Shown piece by piece: positions 33,381 through 44,358 of a stretch of 64,000 bases of DNA (its first letter is position 1; each line of letters starts with the position of its first letter). Source of the DNA: Thereva unica. Taxonomy: Eukaryota > Arthropoda > Insecta > Diptera > Therevidae. A model generated the notes under the pieces. The model searched no databases. It saw only the letters and a program-made list of their open reading frames with translations, and was not told the DNA's origin. The translations under genes and the position numbers were made by a program. Where the stretch lies: assembly GCA_949987705.1 (NCBI GenBank), contig OX465282.1:68693922-68757921 (forward strand), written 5' to 3'.

Positions 33381-33882
33381 CAGGGTGTCCCACATAAACT
33401 TACAAAGCGGCCGGCTGTGGATAGGTCTTGGATAGACGAACAAAAAATCGTATGGGTGGGGGGGGGGAAATCGTAACGGCTTAGCCGCTAGGGCGTTTTG
33501 AAGTTTTTTTGCTAAAGTTTTACATATCACCCTGTATTTTTGTAACCGCATAACCTATTTTCATGGTTATGGCACGCAGAATTCCTCCACCTATGTATCT
33601 ACAACGGTAAAAACAATGACCCTATCTTACCAACTTTTGGAGTTATGAATCGCCAAAGTCAAAATTTTGTTATTTTTTCACTAAAATTTCAACTAAAACC
33701 ACCTTTTTCTCCAAAAAATACATGATAAACCAATATTTTTTTTTAATAAAATTGGAAAGTTTGGACAATTTCCTATGAATAATGTATAATAACTTTTACG
33801 CCCCCACCCATACGATTTTTTGTTCGTCTATCCAAGACCTATCCACAGCCGGCCACTTTGTAAGTTTATGTGGGACACCCTG
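33381..33882. mobile_element. Tc1/mariner-like MITE (CAGGGTGTCCC family), copy 1
   Basis: Starts CAGGGTGTCCCACATAAAC and ends with its inverse, flanked by TA. Arms are long and nearly palindromic (GGATAGGTCTTGGATAGACG near both ends). The central part is shorter than in copy 2 (43488-44358). Confidence 0.88.
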
Positions 33883-33990
33883 TATATGTATGTATGTGTA
33901 TGTATATAGATTTTCATGCTTAGCTGAAAAGTGCGCCTTCTGTGCTAGAAGGGTTAACTCTTACTGAAATAAATAAAATAAAATAAAAAT
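33883..33990 (+). repeat. LINE-alpha copy 2, end of 3' UTR
   Basis: TATGTATGTATGTGTATGTA then TTCATGCTTAGCTGAAAAGT and an A-rich tail. Identical in plan to 745-872 of copy 1. Confidence 0.85.
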
Positions 33991-33994
33991 AAAG

Positions 33995-34250
33995 GAAATA
34001 GACCGGTCATGTAATAAAACTACATCACCTGCTTGTACGTTCGTTATAAAAGATTTTCCCGTGTTATGGAAAGCTCGAAAAAGTTGAAGGTATTCGTTTT
34101 TCCATCTCTTCGCTAGATAGCTCATACTTCTGGTTTTTATCTGCAATGTTTTCCTTTGTTCTTTCGCTGTTATGTCAGTTGAACAGTCATCATCACATTG
34201 TTGGTTTACATTTCCTTTAAGAATAGAATTTGGCGTTAAGGGCGTCAAGT
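33995..34250 (-). pseudogene. BEL pol C-terminal domain (DUF5641, first part)
   Basis: Minus-strand LTPNSIL, RWKNEYLQLFRAFHN and VQAGDVVLLHDRSIS match the domain that follows BEL integrase (LTPxHFLIG, RWxxEYLxxLQ, GDLVLI). The frame ends in LINE-alpha tail sequence at 33990. Confidence 0.85.
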
Positions 34251-34305
34251 CTAAAGGGTCATCGCTAATATAGGTTGAGGTCGTTCGTTGACTATATTTT
34301 CTGCT

Positions 34306-34955
34306 TCAATCTTCGGCAATGAATTTCCATTCAATTCGATTATAAACCATGAAATTCATAAAAGTTTCATTTTCTATGATTGCTGCTAGTTCTTTAACTT
34401 CGCTTGACGCACATTTAAAAGTTTTCGCATTGTCTGAGTATATTGCGCTGGGAATTCCCCTTCTGGCTATAAAGCGTCGTATTGCAAGCAAGCAGCTTTC
34501 TGTTTTAAGACTCAAAATCATCTCTAAATGAATGCTTCTAATTGCAGCCCAGGTGAAAATAAGCAAGTATATTTTAAAAGGTGGATCTCCCTTTTTATCT
34601 TTGACATACAGTGGGCCGGCGAAATCGATGCCTACAGCACCGAATGGTCTTACTAGCCTTAAACGATCCTCTGGCAATGGGGCAAATAGTTGTGTTAATG
34701 ACTTCACATGAATTCTTCGACATGCTCTGCATTTTTTAACAGCTTTCTTGATTAATTGTCGTCCTCTTATGATCCAAAATCTTTCACGTAACTTAGTTAA
34801 AGTTAGATTTACTCCACTATGTAGGGTACGTTGATGAGCGTCGTCATTAATCAGCTTCGTAATATAGCAATCCGGCAGGATAAATGGGTGCGAGTTGTTC
34901 ATAGTTTCATCAAGTAAGTGCAGGCGTCCACCAACTCGTAGCATTCCATCGTCAT
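34306..34955 (-). pseudogene. BEL integrase
   Basis: Minus-strand frame with GMLRVGGRL, the zinc-binding H/H/C/C set (DAHQRTLHSG and KKCRACRR), core aspartates in AVGIDFAGPLY and AIYSDNAKTF and the glutamate block IEWKFIAE. It continues after a gap in the C-terminal domain at 34248. The N-terminal end is cut by a foldback MITE at about 34956. The three catalytic residues are kept but the frame is closed by stops at 34305. Confidence 0.88.
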
Positions 34956-35662
34956 CGCCCGAGTAAAAATAAAATAAGGGCATTTGGCGGGCGTTGGGGC
35001 AAATGACGGGCGTAGAATTTTAAACCATTTTTTATGATGGCCATTCAAGGGGCAAAAAACGGCGACTTGGCTTTTCAAGGGTCAAACGACGGCCGTAGAG
35101 TTTTTAAATTTTTTAGGGCGAGCAAAGATGGGCAAACGACGGGCAAATGACGGGCAAACTTGAGCAAAAGATTTCAATTTCCGAGAAGGCCTTATAGAGG
35201 CCATAAAAATGCCAAATGCGTAAAGCGTGATTTATGTACATACATATTTTTCTCGTTATTTCTCGCTCGAGTAAAAATAAATTTTGGCCTTTTGACTGGC
35301 GTGATGGCCCGGCCATATGGAGGTCAAATGACGGCCCGTTGCAGGACAGTACGGCCATTTGGTTGGCGATTGACGGTCAAATGAGGGCTTTTCAGTCGCA
35401 AAAAAGGCCTTTCGGGGGGCGATTGACGGTCAAATGAGGGCTTTTCAGTCGCAAAAAAGGCCTTTCGGGGGCGATTGACGGCCAAATGAGGGCTTTTCAG
35501 TCGCAGAAAAGACCATTCGGGGGAAAAGCCCTCGAAAAGCCCTCATTCGACCGTCAATCGCCCCCCGAATGGCCGTACTGTCCTGCAACGGGCCGTCATT
35601 TGACCGCCAAATGGCCGGGCCATCACGCCCGTCAAAAGGCCGAAATTTATTTTTACTCGGGC
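34956..35662. mobile_element. Foldback MITE with 53-bp tandem repeats
   Basis: TCGCCCGAGTAAAAATAAA at 34956 is mirrored at 35645-35662. The right half is a long hairpin: GTAAAAATAAATTTTGGCC at about 35270 pairs with the sequence ending 35660. The arm holds three GGCGATTGACGGTCAAATGA units at 35365, 35418 and 35470 (53 and 52 bp apart). BEL coding lies on both sides (NLNPI upstream, DDDGMLRVGGRL downstream). No target duplication could be fixed. Confidence 0.75.
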
Positions 35663-36170
35663 GACTATAGGATTTAAATTAAATCTTGGATGAGCTGGAA
35701 AGATTTTTGCCCATCTGAAACGAAACAATTTCATTAGAAAAGTGGGTAATTTGAACATACTTCAACCAGTACCTATATCTTTGCAGCTTTGATTTCACAG
35801 GTTAATAGAATCTTATTGGTGGGTGATTCTATCTTGTGATGCACTCGGTTGACAAATCTTAGAACATATCCAGTCACTCGTAGTAAACGCCTCCAACAGC
35901 TAAAATTCTCAAACATCAACACTGGCACTCGTTCGCATGTTGAAATCTCCGTTGATAACAAGGTTGCTAACACAATTGGTAGATGCGACAAATTTTCGTT
36001 TTCGTTAGGCCACTCTGTTTTTCCTTTTGATAGCCACTCCGGTCCGTGGGCCTCTGTCCTCATTAGTTGTGCTGCGGTCACCCCTCTTGTTAAAAGATTG
36101 GCCGGATTCTCCATTCCAGGGCAATGTCGCCAGTCCTCTATGTTAGTCAATTCTCTGATTTCATTCACTC
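35663..36170 (-). pseudogene. BEL pol segment between RNase H and integrase
   Basis: Minus-strand EIRELTNIEDWRHCPGMENP then NLLTRG matches the BEL pattern WRHVPTxxNPADxxSRG. It is followed by FVNRVHHK and, after a frameshift, AKIFPAHPRFNLNPI up to the MITE. Confidence 0.8.
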
Positions 36171-36195
36171 AATTAGAAACATAAGGCTTCCATTT

Positions 36196-37592
36196 CTACC
36201 TATCACCTCGTATCCAATGAAGCGTAGACCAGAAGAAGAATTTTCCAATAGATATATTTAACGATTTTGTTAAATAGAGCTTTAATCTAGCAGCAATTAA
36301 AGCTGCTGTTAACTCCAAACGTGGAAGCGTAATTTCGAGATTTTCGTGGTGCCACGCGACTTTTCGCGCATAAAAACGGAACAGAGATATTTTTGAACAA
36401 ATCTTCGCTTCTAATAAAAGCAACAATACCATAAGCTCGCTGGCTGGCATCTGCGAATATATGGGCCTGTATATTACTTACTTGGTTGGATAGGTAAACA
36501 TTGCGAGGTATCAATGCTTCATTTAATAACAAAAGTTCGTTGACATAGTATTTCCAACGTCTCCTTAAATCATCTGGCAAAGGAATATCCCAATCAAACT
36601 TGAACTTCCATATATCTTGAAATAGAATTTTTAATGCAATTGTAACAGGACCGAGAGCTCCTAATGGAGCATATATTCTGGATTTGCAATACGCTGCGCT
36701 TAGTTCCTTCTTGAGCGCCATTTACAAATTCAACTAGCGAATCTAGGCAGGGTGATATTTCGTCACTAAGGGTATTTCACCTTATTCCTAACACCTTTTG
36801 CTCCACGGGTATTTCGGTATTATCAAATATTTTTTGCACTTCCACAGCATTGCAGTTCCATTTTCGTAAACGCATTGATGCTCGTTGCATTAATTCCTTT
36901 CCTTCGTCATAAATTCGTTTTGCAGATTCTTCGTTATCGGTACTAAGTATGAGATCATCCATATAGAAAGAATTCCTCAGAATAGAACAATTTTGCGAAT
37001 AATTCTTAGCTTCCGCATCGAAATGTTTTAATATAGCAGCAGAAAGCAAAAATGATCTTGATCTGATGCCGAATGTCACTCTTGTCATTCGATATGTTAA
37101 GAAGGTTGGCAGATTATTAGTTGACTCTATTGCTTTCGAAAAGCATATAAATCAGTGACTGTCACGATCCTCTTCATTCAAAGAAAGTTGTAACAAAGCC
37201 TTTTTGATATTTGCTATAATACCAATTTTTCCGAATCCGAAATTTAAAATGATTTTCAAAATGTCCGGTAACAAATTTGAACCAGTATGTAACTGATCAT
37301 TTAGTGAAAGAGCGGAATGTGCATGGGAAGAAGCGTCAAAAACGATTCTCAGCTTTGTTGTTGTTTTATCCAACCGGTAAACAGGTCGATGAGGCATATA
37401 ATATTGATTCTTACCTCCTTCCTCATTTGACACCAACTCAGCTACTCCTGACTGTATCATTTCATTCATTGCCTTGTCATAATCTAATAAATTTTTCGGA
37501 TTTCTAAATAATTTTCGTAACAATGATTTCAATCTGTTAAATGCAATTTCCTTGTTTATTTCAAGAGCGACATTTAAGCCCTTCCATGGCAA
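36196..37592 (-). pseudogene. BEL reverse transcriptase and RNase H, in pieces
   Basis: Minus-strand pieces in order: YYMPHRPVYRLDKTTTKLRI then VFDASSHA and LNDQLHTGSNLLPDIL (RT fingers/palm, 37592-37152), a VTFGIRSRSFLLSAAI and FYMDDLILS block with the catalytic YMDD (37088-36777), then GALGPVTIALKIL, HIFADASQRAYG (RNase H-like) and LPRLELTAAL (36721-36196). At least three frame changes and stops near 36776 and 37151. The Peptidase_A17-type arrangement is typical for BEL/Pao. Confidence 0.85.
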
Positions 37593-37619
37593 ACTCGCCT
37601 CAGATATCGATAATTTCTT

Positions 37620-38062
37620 TTAACTATGCACTTTGCTGTAACTCGGATGTCATTTCGATTTGTTCAAGTGCATCTGGTTTTATCCATAATACATCTAATT
37701 CCCAAAGTATAGATAAATTACTTTCGTCCAGCACAGTAGATGCTAAAACATGAGAAACTTTAGTACCTTTACTCATGCTCATACTTACTGGACATGCGCC
37801 ATGTAATGTCCACCCAAATATTGTCTTAATAATGGACAATCCATCAGTTATCCTTTTTATATCTGTGGTTGTTACTTTCCAGAAGTAATCTGCGCCTATT
37901 AATAAACTTATGCCCAACGTCCCAATTACCGTAATTGACATCTGCTAAATCCAAATTATCAAAAATAGTTGCGTTTTCATTTGGCACCGGCAAAACATCA
38001 GCACATATTATTGGCATAACGACGGCAGTAATACAAAGGACAATGGGCAAAATTGTATGGAG
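37620..38062 (-). pseudogene. BEL protease-linker region (DUF1758 C-terminal part)
   Basis: Minus-strand VVMPIICADVLPVPNE, DNLDLAD, ISLLIGADYFWKV and TIFGWTLHGACP correspond to the segment after the aspartic protease in BEL pol (LLIGxDxYW, TxFGW.L.G). A frameshift separates the two ORFs at about 37940. The upstream part of the domain is at 40690-40400. Confidence 0.85.
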
Positions 38063-38391
38063 CTTGTCCCATCGGCGGCCACATCTGTACTATTTATTTT
38101 CTAGTAGCCAATTATGTATACAATAAGACTACAAAAGACTGTTTCTGTAAGTTCCTTGGATAAAAAGTTATCATAGGTGGATTATATAAAAAAAACTAAT
38201 TAAATCATTTAAAAGGAATGATTACAGTTTGTATCTTAAATACAATATTTTGTACACCTCGTGATGATGTTACATTGATATAATAATAATGAATTTTAAG
38301 TACATTGTAATGATATGACTATGTTATTATATATACGTAATATACAAATATAAGATAATGAAAGCTTAAATAAAACTAAAGGTTTGTTATA
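38063..38391. other. AT-rich insertion sequence, no gene recognised
   Basis: Foreign to BEL: the BEL frame stops here and resumes at about 40400. No similarity seen. Probably belongs to the DNA transposon remnant that continues at 38893-39640. Confidence 0.4.
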
Positions 38392-38892
38392 CCCCGGCTT
38401 CACCGCCCTAATTTTAATCAAGTTCACTTCAATATGCAAAAGTGGCTTCACCGGCATTGTTCAGTAGAGAAAGCTTCGTGTGTGACGTATTACATTTGAA
38501 AGCTCCTTTATAGAGATGGAAAATGGAATTTTCAATGCTTTGTGGGATTTAAATTTTTTATTTAATAATACCTATTATAAAATAAATGTAATTGAGTATA
38601 TATTTATTCATTGACAGACATCTATACTTCCTTTTTTGATCCATGTTTATTTTTTTAAAGCTCTTACTTTAACTGTCATGTAATAATACATCAGTTGCCA
38701 TGGAAATATTCCAATTTTTTACTCTCTTTTGAGCGAGCTTTTACTTTGAAACTCAATTTCATGTTCTGTAGGCCCAAAGCAGGCATTTTTTCCTGACTTT
38801 AAAATGTGAAAAATGTATGGGAAATCAGGAAATTTTAAAGTACAGTAGACTAATTTGCTCGAACTTGCGAAAATTTGGCGGTGAAGCCGGGG
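38392..38892. mobile_element. MITE with CCCCGGCTTCACCGCC TIRs, 501 bp
   Basis: CCCCGGCTTCACCGCC at 38392 and its inverse ending at 38892, flanked by TA on both sides (38390-38391, 38893-38894). No coding capacity. TA duplication suggests Tc1/mariner-like mobilisation. Confidence 0.82.
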
Positions 38893-38981
38893 TATTAAAT
38901 ACGTTGATTTATTAAAATAAAAACATTATGCCAGATTACAATAATACAATATTACTTAATAACTACAATAATTATTGGACT

Positions 38982-39640
38982 TTAATCGTCATCAACAATT
39001 ATTTCATTTAAAAAATCAGCTGGCAAAAGAATGTCTTCCTCTTGGTTTCTCGCCCACCCTAGGTACCAAACTATACACATTATGTGGGCGCAGCAACCCA
39101 GAGTGCGTTTACCGCTAAGGCAACTGCAATAATAGTTTTCTATAGCTTCCCTACCATTTTTCTGCCTGTCTATAAGAATATAAGAATAATAAATTCTAGA
39201 CCGCGCATGTCGCCTTTCGTTTGCTTCACCACTTCGCAGCTTCATTAGGTAACAGGCTAATGTTGTGTTCGGCCGAGTTGATACGTTCGACAATGACGGG
39301 GTTTGTTCCAAATTATTCATAAATTGTTCTCGACTGATACCCAATCGAATGTATATTTCATTTATGTCCATGTCATCTATATGATCAAAATCCAATATTG
39401 ATCCTCGAAGCACTGCTATTTTCATGAGGCTCATGATATGCAAAAAATGTGTGGCATTGAAATCGTGGAGCAAGTTAGGGCTGTCAATTATTTGATCCTA
39501 ATTGTTGGATTCCAAATGTTGAACGCAAACTCTTGCGCTATTGGGAATATAAAAGTTAAAATGAATTAAAAATGTTACTTTCAGATTATCCGGAATTCTT
39601 CGGAGTAACGTTCGTCTGCAGTTTTCAAACATACAACGCG
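38982..39640 (-). pseudogene. Internally deleted DNA transposase: N-terminal zinc finger and C-terminal SWIM-like motif
   Basis: Minus-strand 39640-39540 reads CMFENCRRTLLRRIPDNLKV and ARVCVQHLESN, a C-x4-C...C-x2-H finger. 39473-38982 then reads MNNLEQTPSL, TTLACYLMKLRSGEANERR and, at the end, YYCSCLSGKRTLGCCAHIMC then WYLGWARNQ. C-x-C-x9-C-x-H is SWIM-like. This set of blocks is, as far as I recall, that of a DDE_Tnp4-type transposase family in insects. The central catalytic part is missing, so the copy is a deletion derivative. Confidence 0.6.
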
Positions 39641-39689
39641 TCGCTGTATTAGGGAGTCTTGAATACTCTTCGATTTGTAATGCACATTC

Positions 39690-40290
39690 ATGTGGAGGAG
39701 GGTCCTGAACTGCTGAGCCATCTCGTTAAGAGATCTGCGACATTCAGAGGTAGTTCTAGAGCTGTTTGTGCAGGAGCGCAGGGCTTTCAGAGCTGCCTGA
39801 CTAACTGAGAATATGTAGACAGTCCGGTTCCCATCGCCTTGCTGGTTAATTTGCAGAACAGCTTCTTGTATGGCTAGAATCTCCGCTTGATATACACTGC
39901 AGTGATCGGGAAGTCGGAAGGAGACTTCAATCCCAAGTTCTGGGGAAAATACTCCTCCTCCCACTCGACCCTCGAGCTTAGAGCCATCAGTAAAAACGTT
40001 TATGGCATCCTGAAACCTATGTGGTCTATTTATCCATTCAGGACGTGAAGGGATGTGGACTCCGTAGTTCCTCGTGAAGGTAATTTCGGGAATGCAGAAG
40101 TCGGTTTTTGTGGGGATAGTAACTGAGTTCAGTACCTTCGTGTGCCCTCCCTTGATTCCAGTCCAGAAACCGGATTCTTTTATTCTAAGGGCTGCGATGG
40201 CTGCGCTTTCCCTTGCCACGAGATTTAAAGGAGGGAGGTATAACATAGCATTTAAGGCCTCTGTAGGTGATGCTGAATGATAAAAATATG
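39690..40290 (-). pseudogene. RNase H domain fragment of an I/R1-type LINE
   Basis: Minus-strand frame with ASPTEALNAMLYLPPLNLVA, VFTDGSKLEGRVGGGVF, VYQAEILAIQEAV and IFSVSQAALKALRSC. TDGS and YQAE carry the first two catalytic acids of RNase HI. The third, normally in SDSQAA, is Val here (SVSQAA), so the domain would be inactive. The fragment stops after MNVHY where other sequence begins. RT upstream and the zinc knuckle downstream are absent. Confidence 0.8.
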
Positions 40291-40399
40291 ACAATTCATT
40301 AAAATAGTATTTAACCCATATCTTTTTTCTCAAATGATATTTAATTATACTGCTTGAACAATATTTGTTCTACAAGCATTCACCTTTCAAATGACACTA

Positions 40400-40690
40400 G
40401 TTTTATTAATGGCCGCTAATGGGCCAGGACGCCCATTGTTCTTTCATTAATTTGATTTTTGTCTTTTAATTTCACCGACACTAATCTATATTCTTCAAAG
40501 TTATTGACACTAGCACTTCCGAAAGGTGATATGTTCATTTTTACAGTACCGACGATAGGCAATTTCAATTTATTTGCTACACTTTCCCGTATACATATAT
40601 GTTATGTATACATATACTTTCGTTGACTAAAATTTTGGCATTCGATAAAGGTGAAATAGCAAATACTAGCACCGTTTGCAAAAATACATC
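40400..40690 (-). pseudogene. BEL protease region (DUF1758 N-terminal part)
   Basis: Minus-strand TVLVFAISPLSNAKILV, then ESVANKLKLPIVGTVKMNIS and NNFEEYRLVSVKLKDK match the retroviral-type aspartic protease region of BEL pol. A TATACATAACATATATGTATA palindrome at about 40592 interrupts it where the DSG active site should be. It links the gag at 60915 with the pol piece at 38062, which shows that 38063-40399 and 40700-60914 are insertions. Confidence 0.65.
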
Positions 40691-40904
40691 AATTGGTTCG
40701 TTTTATTCACGGTACGTACACAGACTTATTGTTTTCGCTTTATTATTTAAATTCAATTTTTCTAGTCTAAGATCCGGTATAAGAAATATATACCCTCATC
40801 TGTTATTTGATGATGACAACTATTATATGATAGATAATATATACATTGATAAAACGCACATGGGTTGCCTAGCTAAATCGCGTACCGAAGGTGTTAAATA
40901 AAAG

Positions 40905-41215
40905 ATATTGTGATTAACTTTTTTGGGCCAACTACCCTCATTTGTTAATCATAAAATTCGACCATTAACTGACAGAATATGACACAAAGAAGAGAAAAAA
41001 TAGGGGTTGCCAGATTTCTGCCGGGCCCAATTGTGGGGTTGCCAGGTATAAACAGGTAAGCAAGCGTAGATAATGTACCCTTATCTGTTATTTAATCAAT
41101 TTTTTATGAAATGAAAGGTTATTTCATTCCCTATCCAATAGTATTGGGTTGCCTCAGCAAAAGTGTGGCATAACGAAGGTTGCCTAGATTTTAGAGTTCT
41201 TCTGAAAGAACTCTT
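40905..41215. repeat. Outer left TIR block of element B
   Basis: Reverse complement of 51105-51402. It contains repeated GGGTTGCC motifs (about 41026, 41037, 41148, 41190) and ACCCTTATCTGTTATTT, with another ACCCTCATCTGTTATTT at 40791 suggesting the true end may lie further left. Confidence 0.8.
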
Positions 41216-41351
41216 TTTCCGATTGTGTGAGCGCAGCTGCATTGATCAAATGCTAGATTCAAATTAGATTAAATATTAATAATGACTTTTTTATTCACAC
41301 ATTAATTTAACAGCAACAACAACAATTATGGAATGCAAACTATATAAAAAC

Positions 41352-41595
41352 TTATTCCGACTCTGACTCGTCAGAAGTGCCTATCTCAAAATCTATTTCC
41401 ATTTCTTCATCGCTCTCTTTTTTTTTTGAATTTTTTGAGAATTTGCTCAACTTGTAAGGGCGTTGGATCACCTACGAACCACGTTGACTTTAAATAGCTA
41501 TCAAAAACCCAACCGCATTCCTCAGGACGCATTTTGACGAAGTTCCGCTTTTGTGAAATTAATCAACTAAGGCTCGAGTTGCATTATCATTGTTT
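41352..41595 (-). pseudogene. PIN/FEN1-like family C-terminal fragment (minus strand)
   Basis: Minus-strand RPEECGWVFDSYLKSTWFVG then DPTPLQVEQIL and an acidic tail SDEEMEIDFEIGTSDESESE ending TAA at 41352. It parallels the plus-strand copy (KPEEWGW...FNWFDGDEVPP...acidic tail). A frameshift lies in the A10 run before the acidic tail. Catalytic region absent. Confidence 0.5.
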
Positions 41596-42154
41596 CCGTA
41601 AGAAATATGGAATCAAGCGATGACGTTCGTTGTCCATGTACAAGTTTTTCTAAAGCCGGTGTGCCTGCAAAACGAAGAAGAGCGAAAAAATGCGAAAACT
41701 CTACGGATCACAGAGGACAAAAGTTCAAGATCCCGCTGATGTCTGGTCCTTCGTCTTTGCACTTCTATATTTTTATAAGATTTCTTGCCTGTAAGAAGGA
41801 ATACCTTGTCATTCCTTGTCCTTTTTGCTGACGTCACCTGTAAGCAAAATAAGAGATTAGCCATATGCAGTTCAATTACAAAAAAACAGCGTTCTGTCGT
41901 GATTGTATTGCATGAAAGTGAGTAGAGTAATCAACCTTATGTTCCCGTTGACAGTTCTTTCATTCTTCTCTGCACTACATTTCGAATATATATTGCTCTT
42001 TGTTTGACATGGCTATAGATGGAATAATCAATAGTACATAGGTGGCTTATCTCTGAGCTCTGCGGTTCTCTATAAAAGAAATCGTTACTGAATCGCATAC
42101 TTCATTCCCTTGCTAGTAAAATAATACACGAGCTCTAGTTATAAATACGGAAAT
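41596..42154. other. Left-arm insertion of element B, no gene recognised
   Basis: Part of the 930 bp present in the left but not the right arm. A 74-codon plus ORF (41607) and an 83-codon minus ORF overlap here without known similarity. Confidence 0.35.
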
Positions 42155-42620
42155 GTTTATAGTCCAAGAGCTAGTGACAGATTTTCAAAGTGATTTTGCA
42201 GAGGATGGGCCTTTGATATATGTTAGATTACTTAAAGCACAACTGATTAAGACTAATCGCCAATTCGAGTCTACTTAAGTTTTAATTTTATGACCTTTTG
42301 AACTTGTAGATTTTTTGACCATGAAAAAAATGATTTTGCAGAGGATGGGACTTGGTATATAGGTAAATTGGGTTGCTCCCACCTCATATTCCGATTGCCA
42401 TCTCGTTTGGAGGTTAGGTTTGAATTTTGTGAATTTTTGAAAATGTCGGTTTGGTCCAGTTGAACAAAGTGATATTGCAGAGGATGGGATTTGGTATAAT
42501 GGTGAGATAGACCACCAATAGCCCAAATTCGGGTGCCCATCTCATATGTAATCAAGGTTTCCATTTTGGCGGCTTTTGATTTTGTAGCCATTTTGGGTAT
42601 GACCCAAGTGATTTTGCAGA
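42155..42620. repeat. Inner left TIR block of element B
   Basis: Matches 50505-50972 in reverse complement over about 465 bp with few differences; both translate to the same 106-residue ORF, which is therefore a repeat shadow. AGAGGATGGG recurs several times within each arm. Confidence 0.88.
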
Positions 42621-42769
42621 ACCCAAAATTTGGACCATAGGTTCTTGGTATCTACCAAATGCTACATTTTCAATCCCATCTCCCTTCCATTAATATTTTC
42701 AGTTTAATTGAGAAAAATTGGTTGATTGACGTCAGAGCAAAATTCTAATGAAGTCCCCTAACTAAATGT

Positions 42770-43330
42770 TAACTCCTAAACTAATTATCGTAGACCAACG
42801 TTATTAGGGTTCATATTTTAGTTAAATGTGTATTATTTTATTTAGCATAAAGAGCAAAAACTTGAGTGATTTCGTTTATAAGATATGTATATTATTATAT
42901 GAGCAAAATGCTAAAATATTAGGATTTTCCTCACGCTTTTAACTAAATACCTTCTTAACGGAATTCTTTTCTTAATATCATATAAAATAATACACATTTA
43001 TCTAAAATATGAACCTAATTATGTTGGTCTACGTTAATTAGTTTAGGAGTTATTCAAGTTTAAGTAGATTTTAAAAAATATATGTTTTTCTTTCGCAAAC
43101 ACCCTGTATCTAGTGGGTAGTGGGGATAGGTTCCTCTCTAGAGCTTTTTTTTCTCCAAATACATAAAATCACCCCTAAAAATATTAGCCACGTTGTCCAA
43201 CAGAGAATTTATTGAACGTCTGAAGACCCATACAACTTGCGGATTAGGGGGTATGAGTATTTGAAATCTTTAAGACGAAATAACTCATGAATGGAAACTC
43301 CTATGAAAAATTTGCTGGTTTTGGGGGTAC
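42770..43330. repeat. Element-A-type arm with its own 280-bp palindrome
   Basis: 42770-43052 is an imperfect palindrome (AACTCCTAAACTAATTATCG at the left, the inverse at the right). From 42880 to 43325 the sequence follows the right arm of element A (24260-24660), including CACCCT GTATC, CTCCAAATACAT and TCATGAATGG blocks, at lower identity. It ends just before PIN/FEN1-like coding sequence. Confidence 0.65.
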
Positions 43331-43487
43331 AACCAATTTCCCGACACTTTAATTAAAAAAAAACTCTACTTACTGGCTTTAGCACTGCCTGCTTTCCACG
43401 CGTTCAGTGTATGTGATTTCAACCCGTCCTTTTATAGACGGGGAAAAACAAAGCCATTTGAACTAATGGAGCAGAATGAAAGATATA

Positions 43488-44358
43488 CAGGGTGTCTCAC
43501 ATAAACTTACAAAACGGCCGTCTGTGGATAGGTCTTGGATAGACGAACAAAAAATCGTATTTGTGGGGGGGGGGGGGGGAATCGTAACGGTTTAGCCGCT
43601 AGGGCGTTTTGAAGTTTTTTTGCTAAAGTTTTACATATCACCCTGTATTTTTGTAACCGTATAACCTATTTTCATAGTTATGGTACCAGTGTACCATTAT
43701 TTTTTTTAATAAAATTGGAAAGCTTGGATAATTTCCTATGAATAATGTAATACAACTTATACGCTACGGCCTCCAGTTTTGAAGTTATAAGCATTTTTAA
43801 TGTTGAAATTGGCTGTATTTCGTCCTTCTTTAGTACTTTTCCATCTGAGCTTTATCGAAAAGTACCAAATAAGCATCAAATTAGGCAAATTTTAACATTA
43901 AAATTGCTTACAACTTCAAAAGGAAAGGCCCTAGCGTAAAAGTTATTATACATTATTCTTAGGAAATTGTCCAAACTTTCCAATTTTATTAAAAAAAATA
44001 TTGGTTTATTACGTATTTTTTGGAGAAAAAGGTGGTTTTAGTAGAAATTTTAGTGAAAAAATAACAAAATTTTGACTTTGGCGATTCATAACTCCAAAAA
44101 TTGGTAAGATAAAACCATTGTTTTTACCGTTGTAGATAGGTGGAGGAATTTTGCGTGTACTGGTACCATAACCATGAAAATAGGTTATACGGTTACAAAA
44201 ATACAGGGTGATATGTAAAACTTTAGCAAAAAAACTTCAAAACGCCCTAGCGGAAAAACCATTACGATTACCCCCCCCCCCACCCATACGATTTTTTGTT
44301 CGTCTATCTAAGACCTAACCACAGCCGGCCGCTTTGTAAGTTTATGTGGGACACCCTG
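43488..44358. mobile_element. Tc1/mariner-like MITE (CAGGGTGTCCC family), copy 2, 871 bp
   Basis: CAGGGTGTCTCACATAAACT at 43488, inverse end at 44358, TA on both sides. The whole element is nearly palindromic, with arms of about 400 bp and a centre near 43915. The same ends and arm sequence as copy 1 (33381-33882). Insertion in the PIN/FEN1-like exon proves the 2-bp TA duplication. Confidence 0.9.

Larger units (their letters stand above)
27741..33990 (+). mobile_element. LINE-alpha copy 2, inserted in BEL and itself split
   Basis: Coding part 27745-28360, 3' UTR 28361-28672, then three younger insertions (28673-33882), and the rest of the UTR and an AATAAAATAAAAT tail at 33883-33990. It is 5'-truncated. 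AGGA next to both ends (27743, 33991) may be the target duplication. BEL coding sequence abuts both sides. Confidence 0.85.
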
